Below, one piece after another: positions 44,989 through 53,973 of a DNA stretch of 64,000 bases. Position numbers and translations under genes: made by a program. A model generated the notes under the pieces. That model saw only the letters and a program-made list of their open reading frames with translations, ran no database searches and was not told the DNA's origin. The number at the start of each line of letters is the position of its first letter. Position 1 is the stretch's first letter. Origin of the DNA: an uncultured Bacteroidales bacterium (GTDB lineage: Bacteria; Bacteroidota; Bacteroidia; Bacteroidales; WCHB1-69). The stretch covers positions 62,001 through 126,000 of the forward strand of contig CALECM010000105.1 in NCBI GenBank assembly GCA_937949745.1, given 5' to 3'.

Positions 44989-47584
44989 ACCAATAGGTTC
45001 TTGATATCATTCAGCTTCATCAGGGCTTCGACCGGAGTCAGTGAATTAATATCCAAATCCGTGATCTGGTCTTTGATATCCATAAGCAAAGGATCATCCA
45101 GCGCAATGAAACTCAACTGGTAACCTGCTTCTTTTTTCTCAATTTTCGGTTTGTCTTCTTCAGAAGTAGCCCTGCTTTTTTCCAGCTGTTTCAAAATTTC
45201 ATCAGCCCTGCGGAGAACCCGTTGCGGCATTCCGGCCATACGGGCGACATGGATTCCAAAACTATGCTCACTTCCCCCCTGTTCCAGTTTCCTCAAAAAA
45301 AGGACCTTGTTGTTGATCTCTTTGACGGAGACATGGAAATTCTTGATCCGGGGAAATTGCTCCGCCATATCATTCAACTCATGGTAATGGGTGGCAAACA
45401 ACACTTTGGCTTTATGATAGGGGTGTTCATGCAAATATTCCGCAATAGACCATGCGATGGATATCCCATCGTAAGTACTGGTTCCCCTACCGATTTCATC
45501 CAGTAAAATAAGACTCCGGTTAGAGATATTATTGAGGATACTGGCAGTCTCGTTCATCTCGACCATAAAAGTAGATTCTCCGGTAGAGATACTGTCAGAG
45601 GCGCCCACACGGGTAAAAACCTTATCTATGATACCGATCGTGGAACTTTCGGCGGGGACGAAACACCCCATCTGCGCCATAAGCACAATGAGGGCCGTTT
45701 GACGTAACAAAGCCGATTTACCGCTCATATTGGGACCGGTAATGATCACGATCTGTTGTTTTTCATTATCAAGGTATATATCATTGGCAATGTAACTTTC
45801 CCCGGCCGGTAATCGTTGCTCGATAACCGGATGGCGTCCGTTCTTTATCGTAAGCGTGGTACTGTCGTTAATATCCGGTTTGGTATAATTGTTTTCGGAA
45901 GAAACCACGGCAAAGCAGTGTAATACGTCGATTCTTGCTATAAGCCTGGCATTAAGCTGGATCATAGGTATGTAATCGATAAGGCCGATTACCAGTTCAT
46001 TGAAAAGCCGTGTTTCAATTTCCAGGATACGATCCTGGGCACCCAGGATTTTGCCTTCCAATTCCTTTAATTCTTCTGTGATATACCTTTCGCCATTGGT
46101 CAGGGTTTGCTTGCGTATCCACTCCGCAGGAACCCGATCCTTATGCGTATTGGTCACTTCGAGATAATAACCGAAAACATTATTGTAGCCGATCTTAAGA
46201 GAGGTAATACCGGTCCGGGCGGCTTCACGCTGCTGTATATCCGCCAGGATCTGCTTACTATTGGTGGCCAGCGATAACAACTCGTCGAGTTCGGGATCGA
46301 CTCCTGTTTTAAAAACGCCTCCTTTATTGACCATAACCGGAGGCTCGTCCTGGGGATCTCTTTTTCAATTTTCTTACAAACGGATAAACAAGGATTCAGC
46401 TGTTCCGCGATCTTTTCCAGGGCGGGATGTGCCGAGCGGGCACAGATCTCTTTAAGAGAATCGACAGACCTCAGGGCTTTTGATAATTGTTGTACTTCCC
46501 GGGGATTGATACGTCCAGTAGCAATTTTTGCTACTAACCTTTCAAGATCACCAATATTTTTAATGGTATAACTAATCTCTTCTGACAGAGATTCATCTTC
46601 CATAAAATGTTTCACAATCGACAACCGTTCTTCGATCATCACCTTTTCCTTCAAAGGCAGCATGATCCATTTCCGTAATAAACGGGAACCCATCGGCGTT
46701 TGGGTCTTATCTAAAATCTGAAGCAGCGTAACCGCATTTTCATTGATAGAATCAATCAATTCGAGATTACGGATCGTGAAACGGTCCAGCCAGACATAAT
46801 GCTCCTCTTCAATCCTGTTAATTTTATTAATATGCTGTATCTTATGATGCTGGGTCTCATAAATATAGTGAAGAGCGGCACCGGCGGCAATGATACCCGA
46901 AGAAAGCTTGTCTACTCCGAAACCTTTAAGGGAAGAGGTCTGAAAATGTTTGGTTAAAAGATCATAAGTAAAATCAAGAGTAAAAACCCAATCCTCGAAA
47001 GAGGTGAGTAAGGCTTTTTCCCCGAAACGGTTCTTGAAGTCCTGTATTTTATTTTTTTGGATCACAATTTCCAACGGCTTGAAGTTCTGCAGTAATTTAT
47101 CGATATAATCGTCGTTCCCTTCGGCCATATAAAATTCTCCGGTAGAAATATCCAGAAAAGCGATCCCGCTGTTTTGGTCGGTACAATGCACGGCGCCCAG
47201 AAAATTATTTTCCTTCTGTTCCAGAACCTTGTCATTGATGGAAATACCGGGAGTTACCAATTCCGTAACTCCTCTTTTCACAATGGTCTTGGTCATTTTC
47301 GGATCTTCCAGTTGTTCACAGATCGCCACCCGTAAACCGGCCCGAACCAACCTGGGAAGGTAGGTGTCGATGGAATGGTGCGGAAAGCCCGCTAATTCAA
47401 TATAAGTCCCGGATCCGTTAGCCCTTTTTGTGAGTACGATACCCAATATCTGAGAAGCTTTAATGGCATCTTCTCCGAAAGTTTCATAAAAATCCCCCAC
47501 CCGGAAAAGTAATATAGCGTCAGGATGTTTAGCTTTAAACTGATTATATTGCCTCATTAAAGGTGTTTCCGCGGATTTTGCCAT
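44970..47584 (-). pseudogene. mutS: DNA mismatch repair protein MutS, split by a one-base frameshift
   Basis: Two overlapping frames cover all of MutS: the N-terminal part from the ATG at 47584, and the C-terminal part to the stop at 44970. Together they give about 870 residues, normal for MutS. The first has the mismatch-reading GDFYETFGED and ELAGFPHHSIDTYLPRLV. The second has Walker [15 protein letters not shown] and [17 protein letters not shown]. At about 46349-46350 the expected reading [14 protein letters not shown] needs one more C (plus strand) in the run that now reads CC. Adding it joins both frames exactly. The gene may be truly broken (a mutator state) or this may be a homopolymer error. 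A -7 box lies at 47602-47609. Confidence 0.9.
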
Positions 47585-47601
47585 AAAAAACAGGTTTATT
47601 G

Positions 47602-47609
47602 CAAAAATA
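47602..47609 (-). promoter_or_regulatory. -7 box for mutS
   Basis: TATTTTTG on the minus strand, ending 17 bases before the ATG at 47584. Confidence 0.55.
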
Positions 47610-47694
47610 CAAAAACAATCGTATCAGTGGAAGAAGTTTTTCTACCGGTTAATCAGGATATCAATCAAATATTTGGATTAATAAGGAGAAAAAT

Positions 47695-49368
47695 TTATTT
47701 CAATTCCCCTGTTAATGTGCCGGATAAACACCAATAACTAAGACTGTTTCCTTCCGGCTTACCTACCGGGATCGCCACTTTAAGCTCATGATCCCCGGCT
47801 TTCATATCCCCGATATGGACAATAACCGGATAACTTACCGTACCCGGACACCATCCGGAACGACTCAAATCAGAAGAAGATAAACCATTGGAAAAATTAC
47901 CTGATGCGGGATTCAATTCCCGGTAACTGCCGCAATCCTCACGCCACGGCGTATACGCCATCAAATTATGCCCATCCAGAAGCAAATGATTGGTTTTGGG
48001 ATTAAATTCATCACCTCCACCCCAACCGCCATGCCCGGTGGAAACATAGCGTATAGAGGCATTTTTCAAATCAGCAGTTAAGGAAAATTTTACGGTAAGA
48101 GAATCGTCACGGAACAGTTCCGCCGGATAAGCCTGTCCCGCCATTTCCAGGATATTCACCGTGGTAAATAGTGGGAAAACTTCTTTCTCTTTTTGTGGAT
48201 CGTTCGGATAATATTTCAATTTAAGCGACACATTATGTCCGTTTTGCGAATAATTTCCGATCCATACTCCTATCCAGACTTCATTTCTTAATCTTTTGGC
48301 ATAATCGGTAATTTCCTGCTTAAAAATTACCGAATCCGGCCAATGATAACCGGCCACGTGAATCCGGTTAAAACCCCTTACACCGAAAGAAGTATAAAAA
48401 CGCATTAATTCCAGCGGTGGTTCGTAATTACCGGCAGCAACCATTCCTTCATACCGGTTACCATGTTTATCGGTATAAAAGGGCAAGGCATCCTTTCCAT
48501 GTAAAAGTCCATTCAGGAAAGAATTTGCCTGTCCGTCGGAGATCATGAAGACACTCCCTGTCCGATCGTAAGCATCTCCCTCCGAGAATTGCGAAAGTTC
48601 GGCAAATATGGCAAAGTCCTCACTGTTTTCCGGTAAAGTAACCTTCTTAAGAAGAATGGAACCATGGGCAAAACGCATAACAGCAGTGTCAATTAAACGA
48701 TTGATTTTCGGAATATCGCGAAAATAAATACTTTCCCGGTCAAAAACACTGATGGTCACCACCATACTTTGTTGAATCCGGTAATTAAAATCCACAGCCG
48801 TCAAGGCTTCGCCGGAAAGATCGGGTTTAAGTTCCGTTTTTTCAGGAATCAATTCCACTTTTACCGCTTTTTCCTCTGCCTGTCCGTTTCTTACCACTTT
48901 CAAAACTACTCCGTCGGGAATACCCACACCGGGTTGCATGGTTCCTTTTACTTTCAAAGCGGTAGTATACCATATTTCAATCGTATTGGAATTAATGGAA
49001 GCCATGGCTTTTTTACAAAGATACCCGGCAATTTCTTCCGTTTCCGGTAAAAATGTTAGGTTATCATTCAATGTAAATTCCTGGATGGTATGGATTTTCT
49101 GACCATCTTTAAGTTCTGCAGTCCGTATCTGACTGTTATTTTTATAATCAAGATAAATATTTTGTAAAGGAGCATTCACATCCGGATCTTTCTCGTGATA
49201 ACTAATCCTGGCCATATCTCCGGAGATCTCCAATAGAGTATAATAAGAAGAATCAACTTGTCCGTGATACCGGGTTTCATAAAATATTTTTACCGTATTT
49301 GTATTTACCTGTGCTTCTATGCGGCAGACTCCTGAAATCAGTAAAAAAATGATTATAATTCTTTTCAT
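47695..49368 (-). CDS. Secreted PNGase F-like peptide-N-glycosidase with extra N-terminal domain
   Basis: 557 residues with a signal peptide (MKRIIIIFLLISGVCRIEAQ). Residues about 20-195 form a beta-rich domain resembling GLPGLI-type or bowl-like N-terminal domains. Residues about 205-557 match the two jelly-rolls of PNGase F. Conserved pieces are a YDRTG segment whose D268 corresponds to catalytic Asp60 of the flavobacterial enzyme, GGGDEF with E454 for Glu206, YTPWREDCGS, and SSDLSRSGWCPG. The enzyme removes intact N-glycans from asparagine. No T9SS sorting domain is seen. The gene is between mutS and the TonB/BlaI operon. Together with the GH20 at 61-63.5 kb it suggests use of glycoprotein N-glycans. 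Confidence 0.9.
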   Translation of the reverse strand: MKRIIIIFLLISGVCRIEAQVNTNTVKIFYETRYHGQVDSSYYTLLEISGDMARISYHEKDPDVNAPLQNIYLDYKNNSQIRTAELKDGQKIHTIQEFTLNDNLTFLPETEEIAGYLCKKAMASINSNTIEIWYTTALKVKGTMQPGVGIPDGVVLKVVRNGQAEEKAVKVELIPEKTELKPDLSGEALTAVDFNYRIQQSMVVTISVFDRESIYFRDIPKINRLIDTAVMRFAHGSILLKKVTLPENSEDFAIFAELSQFSEGDAYDRTGSVFMISDGQANSFLNGLLHGKDALPFYTDKHGNRYEGMVAAGNYEPPLELMRFYTSFGVRGFNRIHVAGYHWPDSVIFKQEITDYAKRLRNEVWIGVWIGNYSQNGHNVSLKLKYYPNDPQKEKEVFPLFTTVNILEMAGQAYPAELFRDDSLTVKFSLTADLKNASIRYVSTGHGGWGGGDEFNPKTNHLLLDGHNLMAYTPWREDCGSYRELNPASGNFSNGLSSSDLSRSGWCPGTVSYPVIVHIGDMKAGDHELKVAIPVGKPEGNSLSYWCLSGTLTGELK

Positions 49369-49582
49369 AGAGTTTTATTATTCTTTTTATGATGTAAAAA
49401 TAGAAATATTTTAAAGACTATTACCTTATCTAAGTCAGAATTAGTACATGAAAAGCCGGTTATTCGTGATCAGAAAGTATTAATGTTTGCTGCAGAAATT
49501 CTTCCGGTTATATTTTATTTATTACCATTTTCCGACAAAAACGATAAACAAAATCACTTTATTTTCGTTAAAAAAGATATAT
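49369..49582. other. Upstream part of the 300-bp gene-free stretch, no signal seen
   Basis: AT-rich sequence upstream of both PNGase F (leftward) and the TonB/BlaI operon (rightward). No clear -7 box for PNGase F is visible; the operon promoter and operator lie just to the right. Confidence 0.4.
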
Positions 49583-49611
49583 AACTATATTTTTAGTTTT
49601 ATAACTAAAAA
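49583..49611. promoter_or_regulatory. Candidate BlaI-type operator: AACTA/TAGTT dyads
   Basis: Three half-sites alternate: AACTA at 49583-49587, TAGTT at 49594-49598 and AACTA at 49603-49607. The last two are the core of a 9-base perfect dyad (TTTTTAGTT, 4-base spacer, AACTAAAAA; 49590-49611). It covers the -33 region of the operon promoter, where a BlaI/MecI-like repressor would block RNA polymerase. The operon encodes such a repressor. Binding is inferred. Confidence 0.5.
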
Positions 49612-49619
49612 ATAAAATA

Positions 49620-49627
49620 TATATTTG
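49620..49627 (+). promoter_or_regulatory. -7 box for the TonB/BlaI/BlaR1 operon
   Basis: TATATTTG ends 42 bases before the ATG at 49669. An in-frame start at 49630 lies only 3 bases after the box, so it is not used. Confidence 0.55.
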
Positions 49628-49668
49628 TCGTGATAATTAGAAATACACCACCTTTAAAAAAATTTATT

Positions 49669-50100
49669 ATGAAAACGGACAAAAGCAACAAAATCGGAAT
49701 GATTGGAGGAGTATTATTCTCTATGATTTTATTGTGTTGTCAGAATGTGAACGCTCAGGTAAGATATGCCGAAGTGATGCCGGAATTTCCCGGTGGCTTA
49801 GAGAAAATGTACGAGTATTTGAAACAAGAATTCTACTATCCCCAAAAGGCTATAGAGAAACAAGTGGAGGGTCACGTCGTAATTTCATTTATAGTGGAAA
49901 AAGACGGATCAATCACGAATGTAAAAGTTGAAAATAGTAAACTGGAAAGCCCCGAGCAAGATATTCAGGAGGCAAAAGAGGCCTGTGAGCAGGAAGGGAT
50001 CAGAGTTGTCGGCACCATGCCTCCTTGGAAACCGGGCCTTAAAGATGGAAAACCAGTAAGGGTTATTTATATGCTCCCTATTAATTTTTCTTTACAGTAG
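49669..50100 (+). CDS. Secreted stand-alone TonB C-terminal domain protein
   Basis: 143 residues from the ATG at 49669 (MKTDKSNKIGMIGG, then a hydrophobic segment ending NVNAQ). After the signal sequence there is only a TonB C-terminal domain: EFPGGLEKMYEYLKQEFYYP, GHVVISFIVEKDGSI, GIRVVGTMPPWKPG and KPVRVIYMLPINF. Canonical TonB has an N-terminal inner-membrane anchor, a proline-rich linker and this domain, which contacts receptors. Here the linker and the ExbB-interacting anchor are missing, so it cannot energise a receptor in the usual way. It is the first gene of the operon with a second such protein, BlaI and BlaR1. Function unknown; perhaps a sensor ligand or a periplasmic adaptor. Confidence 0.85.
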   Translation: MKTDKSNKIGMIGGVLFSMILLCCQNVNAQVRYAEVMPEFPGGLEKMYEYLKQEFYYPQKAIEKQVEGHVVISFIVEKDGSITNVKVENSKLESPEQDIQEAKEACEQEGIRVVGTMPPWKPGLKDGKPVRVIYMLPINFSLQ

Positions 50101-50188
50101 GCTGAAAGGCTTATAAGTTATATTGTATAAAAGTTTTACCATATCAGAATTCTATAATAAATTAATACACAATTGTAAGAAAGATTTT

Positions 50189-50653
50189 ATGACAGTAAAA
50201 ATAATTTTAAAATCCGGAATAAGCGGATGGTTGACGGGAATACTTCTGTTTTTTGTATTAAATTTATTTTCTTTCCAAAATATAAACGCTCAAAATCCAA
50301 AACAACAGGAAAAAGAGGATATGAATGAAACATTACCGGAATTTCCCGGTGGAATAGAAGCAATGTATAATTATATGATCAGGAATCTTAATTATCCGCA
50401 AGAAGATCTTGATAAAAAAGTAAGTGGTTTGGTAGTGGTTTTATCTACGATAGAAGAAGACGGATCCATTAGTAATGTTAAAATTTTTTCCAGTAATCTT
50501 CGCAGCCGCAAAAAGGATAGTGAAAGAGCTAAAAACTTATGTGAAGAAGAAGCGCTTAGGGTTGTAAGGAATATGCCGGTTTTTAAACCCGCTACCAAAG
50601 ATGGGAAACCGGTTGAAGTCGAATGCAGGTTCCCAATCCGATTTTCAATATAA
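50189..50653 (+). CDS. Second secreted stand-alone TonB C-terminal domain protein
   Basis: 154 residues from the ATG at 50189 (MTVKIILKSGISGWLTGILL), chosen because the upstream ATG (50123) would put 22 hydrophilic residues before the signal sequence. The mature protein ends in a TonB C-terminal domain: LPEFPGGIEAMYNYMIRNLN, GLVVVLSTIEEDGSISNVKI, ALRVVRNMPVFKPA and VECRFPIRF. It is clearly paralogous to the previous gene and to the tail of the BlaR1-like protein, with the same order of motifs. The gap to the preceding gene is 88 bases and to blaI 60 bases. There is no anchor for ExbB, so the role is unknown. Confidence 0.82.
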   Translation: MTVKIILKSGISGWLTGILLFFVLNLFSFQNINAQNPKQQEKEDMNETLPEFPGGIEAMYNYMIRNLNYPQEDLDKKVSGLVVVLSTIEEDGSISNVKIFSSNLRSRKKDSERAKNLCEEEALRVVRNMPVFKPATKDGKPVEVECRFPIRFSI

Positions 50654-50713
50654 ACCATAATTAACCGGAACAGATAATACGACGAGAATATCCTAACTTC
50701 TATAAAAATATTT

Positions 50714-51076
50714 ATGAAAGAATTGACGAAAGCGGAAGAACAGATTATGCAGGTATTATGGAAAATCGAAAAAGGATTTGCCAATGATATCATGGCCCAT
50801 ATCCCTGAACCCAAACCGGCCTACAACACGGCTTTAACAGTTGTAAGAATCCTGGAGAAGAAGGGATTTGTCGATCATGAGACATTCGGCAAGGCGCACC
50901 GTTATTATCCCTTGATCAGTAAAGAAGATTATTCGTCTTCTCTCTTGAAGAATTTCGCTAAAAAATACTTTAATAATTCCTTCAAATCGATGGTCTCTTT
51001 TTTCGCTTCCAACCATGACATCAGCCTCGAGGAACTGGAGGAGATCAGGAAATCTATTGAAGAACAGGAACAATAA
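50714..51076 (+). CDS. blaI: BlaI/MecI/CopY-family transcriptional repressor
   Basis: 120 residues. The N-terminal winged helix is typical: LTKAEEQIMQVLWKIEKGFA, then AYNTALTVVRILEKKGFVDH, and a C-terminal dimerisation helix (SLEELEEIRKSIEEQ). Such repressors bind DNA as dimers and are released when the partner M56 peptidase is activated and cuts them. The next gene encodes exactly such a peptidase and starts 2 bases after this stop, so the pair is coupled. The likely operator is the dyad at 49583-49611 upstream of the operon, which would make it autoregulated. There is no beta-lactamase gene near, so the signal need not be a beta-lactam. Confidence 0.93.
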   Translation: MKELTKAEEQIMQVLWKIEKGFANDIMAHIPEPKPAYNTALTVVRILEKKGFVDHETFGKAHRYYPLISKEDYSSSLLKNFAKKYFNNSFKSMVSFFASNHDISLEELEEIRKSIEEQEQ

Positions 51077-51078
51077 AT

Positions 51079-52491
51079 ATGGAAACGTTTTTGTCCTATA
51101 TAATACCCACTTGTTTAACTTCCATCATATTATATGGGATATATGCGATTTTCCTGAAAAACGAACGATTCTTTAATTTACTCCGGTTTTATCTGTTATT
51201 CTCCATTTTTTTTTCATTTCTACTCCCTTTCATCCGCATCAGTCTTCCCGAAGATAACATACCGGTATTTTCCGGTACTATTTCAGAACTTATGGAGTTA
51301 ACCCTTCCCGAATTCCTGATGAACGGTGAAAAAGGAGGTTTTTCCCCTATGGACATAATAGGGTATATTTATTGGTCGGGAGTAATAATTTTTTCTTTAT
51401 GGTTCGTCATCAAAATAGGCAGGTTATTATTTTTCATTTTCTCTTCCTCCGGATATCAAAAGCTGAAAATCGGCCGTATACGACTGATTTTTACCAATAC
51501 GGAACATGTTCCTTTTTCGTTCTTCCATTATATTGTTCTCAATAAAAACCAATTTAACGAAAAAGAAATCCATCAAATTATCATCCATGAAAAGGCGCAC
51601 ATAACTCAAAGGCACAGTCTTGATCTGCTCCTGGCAGAAGTAGCCGGAATATTCCAATGGTTCAATCCGGTTTTCCATTTTTACAGGAAAAGCCTTAAAA
51701 ATATCCACGAATATTGCGCGGATGATTCGGTTTTACGGCAGGGTGTCGATAAAAAACAATACCTCACCCTGCTTATTTCCCAAACACTGGGATATAATAT
51801 CCATAGCCTTAACCATAATTTCCGGGACGGATCCATTAAAAAAAGGATAAAAATAATGGTTTGTCCGAAAAAAAAATCGAAGTTTGCAATGGCAAAAATA
51901 TTACTTTTTTTACCCGTCACCGGATTCCTTATCTATAGTAATAATATTATGGGATTGAATATTTCCGACATCACAGCGGGAAACGGTAATATAGAAAAAC
52001 TCACTATCCCGCAGAATATTCATTCTTCTGTAGAGGAAAAACCGGATATTTCCATCCATAATTCACTGCAAGACCCGAGCACTTCTCCGTTGCAAGCGGA
52101 AGCCAATCTTTTACCGGAAAATTCGGAAGAAACCGGAACAATACAGGAAGCGGAAATCCCTGAAACCTTCCCGGAATTTCCCGGAGGATTTGAAAAATTG
52201 TATGAGTATCTGTATCAAAACATGGAATATCCATTGCTGGCCAAAGAAAAACAGGTAAGCGGAAAAATTCTTTTCACCTTTGACATTGATGAAGAGGGCA
52301 ATATAGTTAACATCCGGGTAAGAGATTCCAGATTAGCCGGTCCGGAGGAAAATGCGGAAGAGGCTGGTCAGGAATGTATTGAAGAAGGACTCCGGGTGAT
52401 CCGGAATATGCCGGCATGGATACCCGCCACACAAAACGGGAAACCGGTGAAAGCTTCTTTTAGTATACCGATAAATTTTTCTTTGGATTGA
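51079..52491 (+). CDS. BlaR1-like M56 metallopeptidase with C-terminal TonB domain
   Basis: 470 residues. Membrane segments lie near 5-25, 33-55 and 95-120. Between them and a fourth near 270-290 is the M56 zinc peptidase with the HEKAH motif at 170-174 and a downstream HEYCADDSVL that supplies the third ligand. After a linker of about 70 residues, residues about 360-470 form a TonB C-terminal domain (FPEFPGGFEKLYEYLYQNME, VSGKILFTFDIDEEGNI, GLRVIRNMPAWIPA). In BlaR1 and MecR1 a penicillin-binding sensor occupies that place. Here the sensor is replaced by the TonB fold, so the signal probably involves a TonB-like interaction outside the membrane. The last 180 coding bases are duplicated at 56.55 kb. 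Confidence 0.9.
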   Translation: METFLSYIIPTCLTSIILYGIYAIFLKNERFFNLLRFYLLFSIFFSFLLPFIRISLPEDNIPVFSGTISELMELTLPEFLMNGEKGGFSPMDIIGYIYWSGVIIFSLWFVIKIGRLLFFIFSSSGYQKLKIGRIRLIFTNTEHVPFSFFHYIVLNKNQFNEKEIHQIIIHEKAHITQRHSLDLLLAEVAGIFQWFNPVFHFYRKSLKNIHEYCADDSVLRQGVDKKQYLTLLISQTLGYNIHSLNHNFRDGSIKKRIKIMVCPKKKSKFAMAKILLFLPVTGFLIYSNNIMGLNISDITAGNGNIEKLTIPQNIHSSVEEKPDISIHNSLQDPSTSPLQAEANLLPENSEETGTIQEAEIPETFPEFPGGFEKLYEYLYQNMEYPLLAKEKQVSGKILFTFDIDEEGNIVNIRVRDSRLAGPEENAEEAGQECIEEGLRVIRNMPAWIPATQNGKPVKASFSIPINFSLD

Positions 52492-52504
52492 GGATCATGA
52501 TATC
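52312..52504. repeat. 193-bp direct repeat, left copy (3' end of the BlaR1-like gene)
   Basis: This stretch covers the last 60 codons of the M56-TonB gene, its stop and 13 more bases. It is repeated at 56550-56742 in the same orientation and of equal length, with four substitutions in my alignment (about 98% identity). Both ends of the similarity are sharp. Confidence 0.93.
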
Positions 52505-53222
52505 ACTCCTCCACAAGTTCGATAAAGCCCTGATCATTGATTCTAAATCTGATAATCCAGGGATTGTTTTCCATTTCTTCCTGTGCTTTGATTTCGTCTT
52601 CCTTATTCATAAGGATAACATCGCTACGTGTGAGTGTCATAACAGAATCAAAATAACCATTTTGTTTTTTAATGCTATATTCCAGAAAACAACTTCCCGG
52701 CATACACGAGTACGAACAAATTCTTACTATAGATAATAATCGATTTTGCCGGACATTCAAAGCCAAAACTTCCCTGTTTCCAACGCTGTCCTTTTGTTCT
52801 TTATTCAAGCGTGTTTCCAGAAGGAACAGATAGGTTTTATAATCTTTATGAATAGGGAGAACCCCTAAATAAGAAATTTCTTTTCCCCATTTGAGATCTT
52901 CAATAAATTGCTTCAATTTTAAAGAGTCATAATCTGATAACAAATCTTCATATTCATTATTTATCAAATACTGATACATGATATTTTCTAACCCATGAGG
53001 GATAGTAGTATTTCCAGATAGATTTTTGATAATTTCTTCGCTAAAAAAGAGTGTATCATTCCAAATTTTTCCTTTTTTCAAAAAAGCTTTATCTTCGGAA
53101 GAAATATAATTATTATTCTCAAAATTTTGAAAAAAACGGTACTTATTTTCTTCAATTTGCCCATACGAGGAATGTATGAGAAAGAAAACAAACAAATTCA
53201 CAAAGTACACTTTTGCATTCAT
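52503..53222 (-). CDS. Secreted protein of unknown function in the RHS island
   Basis: 240 residues from the ATG at 53222 (MNAKVYFVNLFVFFLIHSSYG signal peptide); the earlier ATG at 53288 adds a non-hydrophobic lead and is less likely. The mature part is rich in K, E and N, with a helical middle (EDLLSDYDSLKLKQFIEDLK) and a C-terminal half with alternating strands (NREVLALNVRQNRLLSIVRI, GYFDSVMTLTRSDVILM). The three cysteines in SYSCMPGSC could make a disulfide. I do not recognise a family. The stop falls on the last bases of the left 193-bp repeat, so the island boundary is at its end. A secreted immunity protein is one possibility. Confidence 0.7.
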   Translation of the reverse strand: MNAKVYFVNLFVFFLIHSSYGQIEENKYRFFQNFENNNYISSEDKAFLKKGKIWNDTLFFSEEIIKNLSGNTTIPHGLENIMYQYLINNEYEDLLSDYDSLKLKQFIEDLKWGKEISYLGVLPIHKDYKTYLFLLETRLNKEQKDSVGNREVLALNVRQNRLLSIVRICSYSCMPGSCFLEYSIKKQNGYFDSVMTLTRSDVILMNKEDEIKAQEEMENNPWIIRFRINDQGFIELVEE

Positions 53223-53349
53223 AATATTACTGTCACAGAAACTATTAATTCTACATTTAATGTTATTCTCATAAAGAAAGTTTCTCAAACCTAATACTTA
53301 ATACTTCTCAAACCATCTCATGCCCACATATTAATACAATAACAATTAC

Positions 53350-53799
53350 CTATTCCAATTTAAATCTAATTGGAAGAGTGATACAGATGCCAACAGGTTG
53401 CTTGGTGTGATCATCTGTTGCAGGAATATCATACCTTAAAAGCTTAGCCACACGTAAAGCTTCTTTATCCAAATCATGCCGAATACTTTTTTTGATTTTA
53501 TGCTCACTTGTAAAGCCACAAGTATCTACCCAGAATTCGACAAAAACTGTGCCTTCTATTTTATCTTTTTTTGCTGTTTTAGGGTATCTTAAGTTTTGTT
53601 GTATAAACTCCAATAAACTTTTTAGGTCTCCTTCCGTTTCCTGAAATTTTTTATCAAATGTAGGGAAATTGACCCAGGATCGGAGAACTTGATTATATTC
53701 ATCACACCTACTTAATTGGATTGAAATACTATCGATTTGACAATAGGAAAAGATTGTCAATGATAATAAAAATATTAAAACTAAAAATTTCTTTACCAT
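53350..53799 (-). CDS. Secreted TonB C-terminal domain protein in the island
   Basis: 149 residues with a signal peptide (MVKKFLVLIFLLSLTIFSYC). The C-terminal two thirds is a TonB C-terminal domain: LLEFIQQNLRYPKTAKKDKI, GTVFVEFWVDTCGF, ALRVAKLLRYDIPATDD, VGICITLPIRFKLE. It has the same motif order as the three domains in the neighbouring BlaI operon, but it is clearly more diverged and on the opposite strand. It has no proline-rich linker or anchor of its own. Genes around it (52.5 and 54.0 kb) also encode signal-peptide proteins and run the same way. Function unknown. Confidence 0.8.
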   Translation of the reverse strand: MVKKFLVLIFLLSLTIFSYCQIDSISIQLSRCDEYNQVLRSWVNFPTFDKKFQETEGDLKSLLEFIQQNLRYPKTAKKDKIEGTVFVEFWVDTCGFTSEHKIKKSIRHDLDKEALRVAKLLRYDIPATDDHTKQPVGICITLPIRFKLE

Positions 53800-53973
53800 A
53801 ATCTTGGAATTTTATAAATGAAATCAGGATTCAGGTCCGCATACATGCGTTAAAGGAAGGTTCTTGCGTCTCAATTGTACCGATGCAAGACTTTCGCAAT
53901 CCATTCCAGAATATTTTTTTCATCCACAGATAGAAGGTGTTTTAATAATTATTGGCATGTAATCTATATTATA

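Noticed and set aside
50714..52491. Classic beta-lactam resistance regulation (blaI-blaR1 with beta-lactamase).
   Set aside because: There is no beta-lactamase or penicillin-binding gene nearby, and the BlaR1-like protein lacks the penicillin-binding sensor; it ends in a TonB domain.
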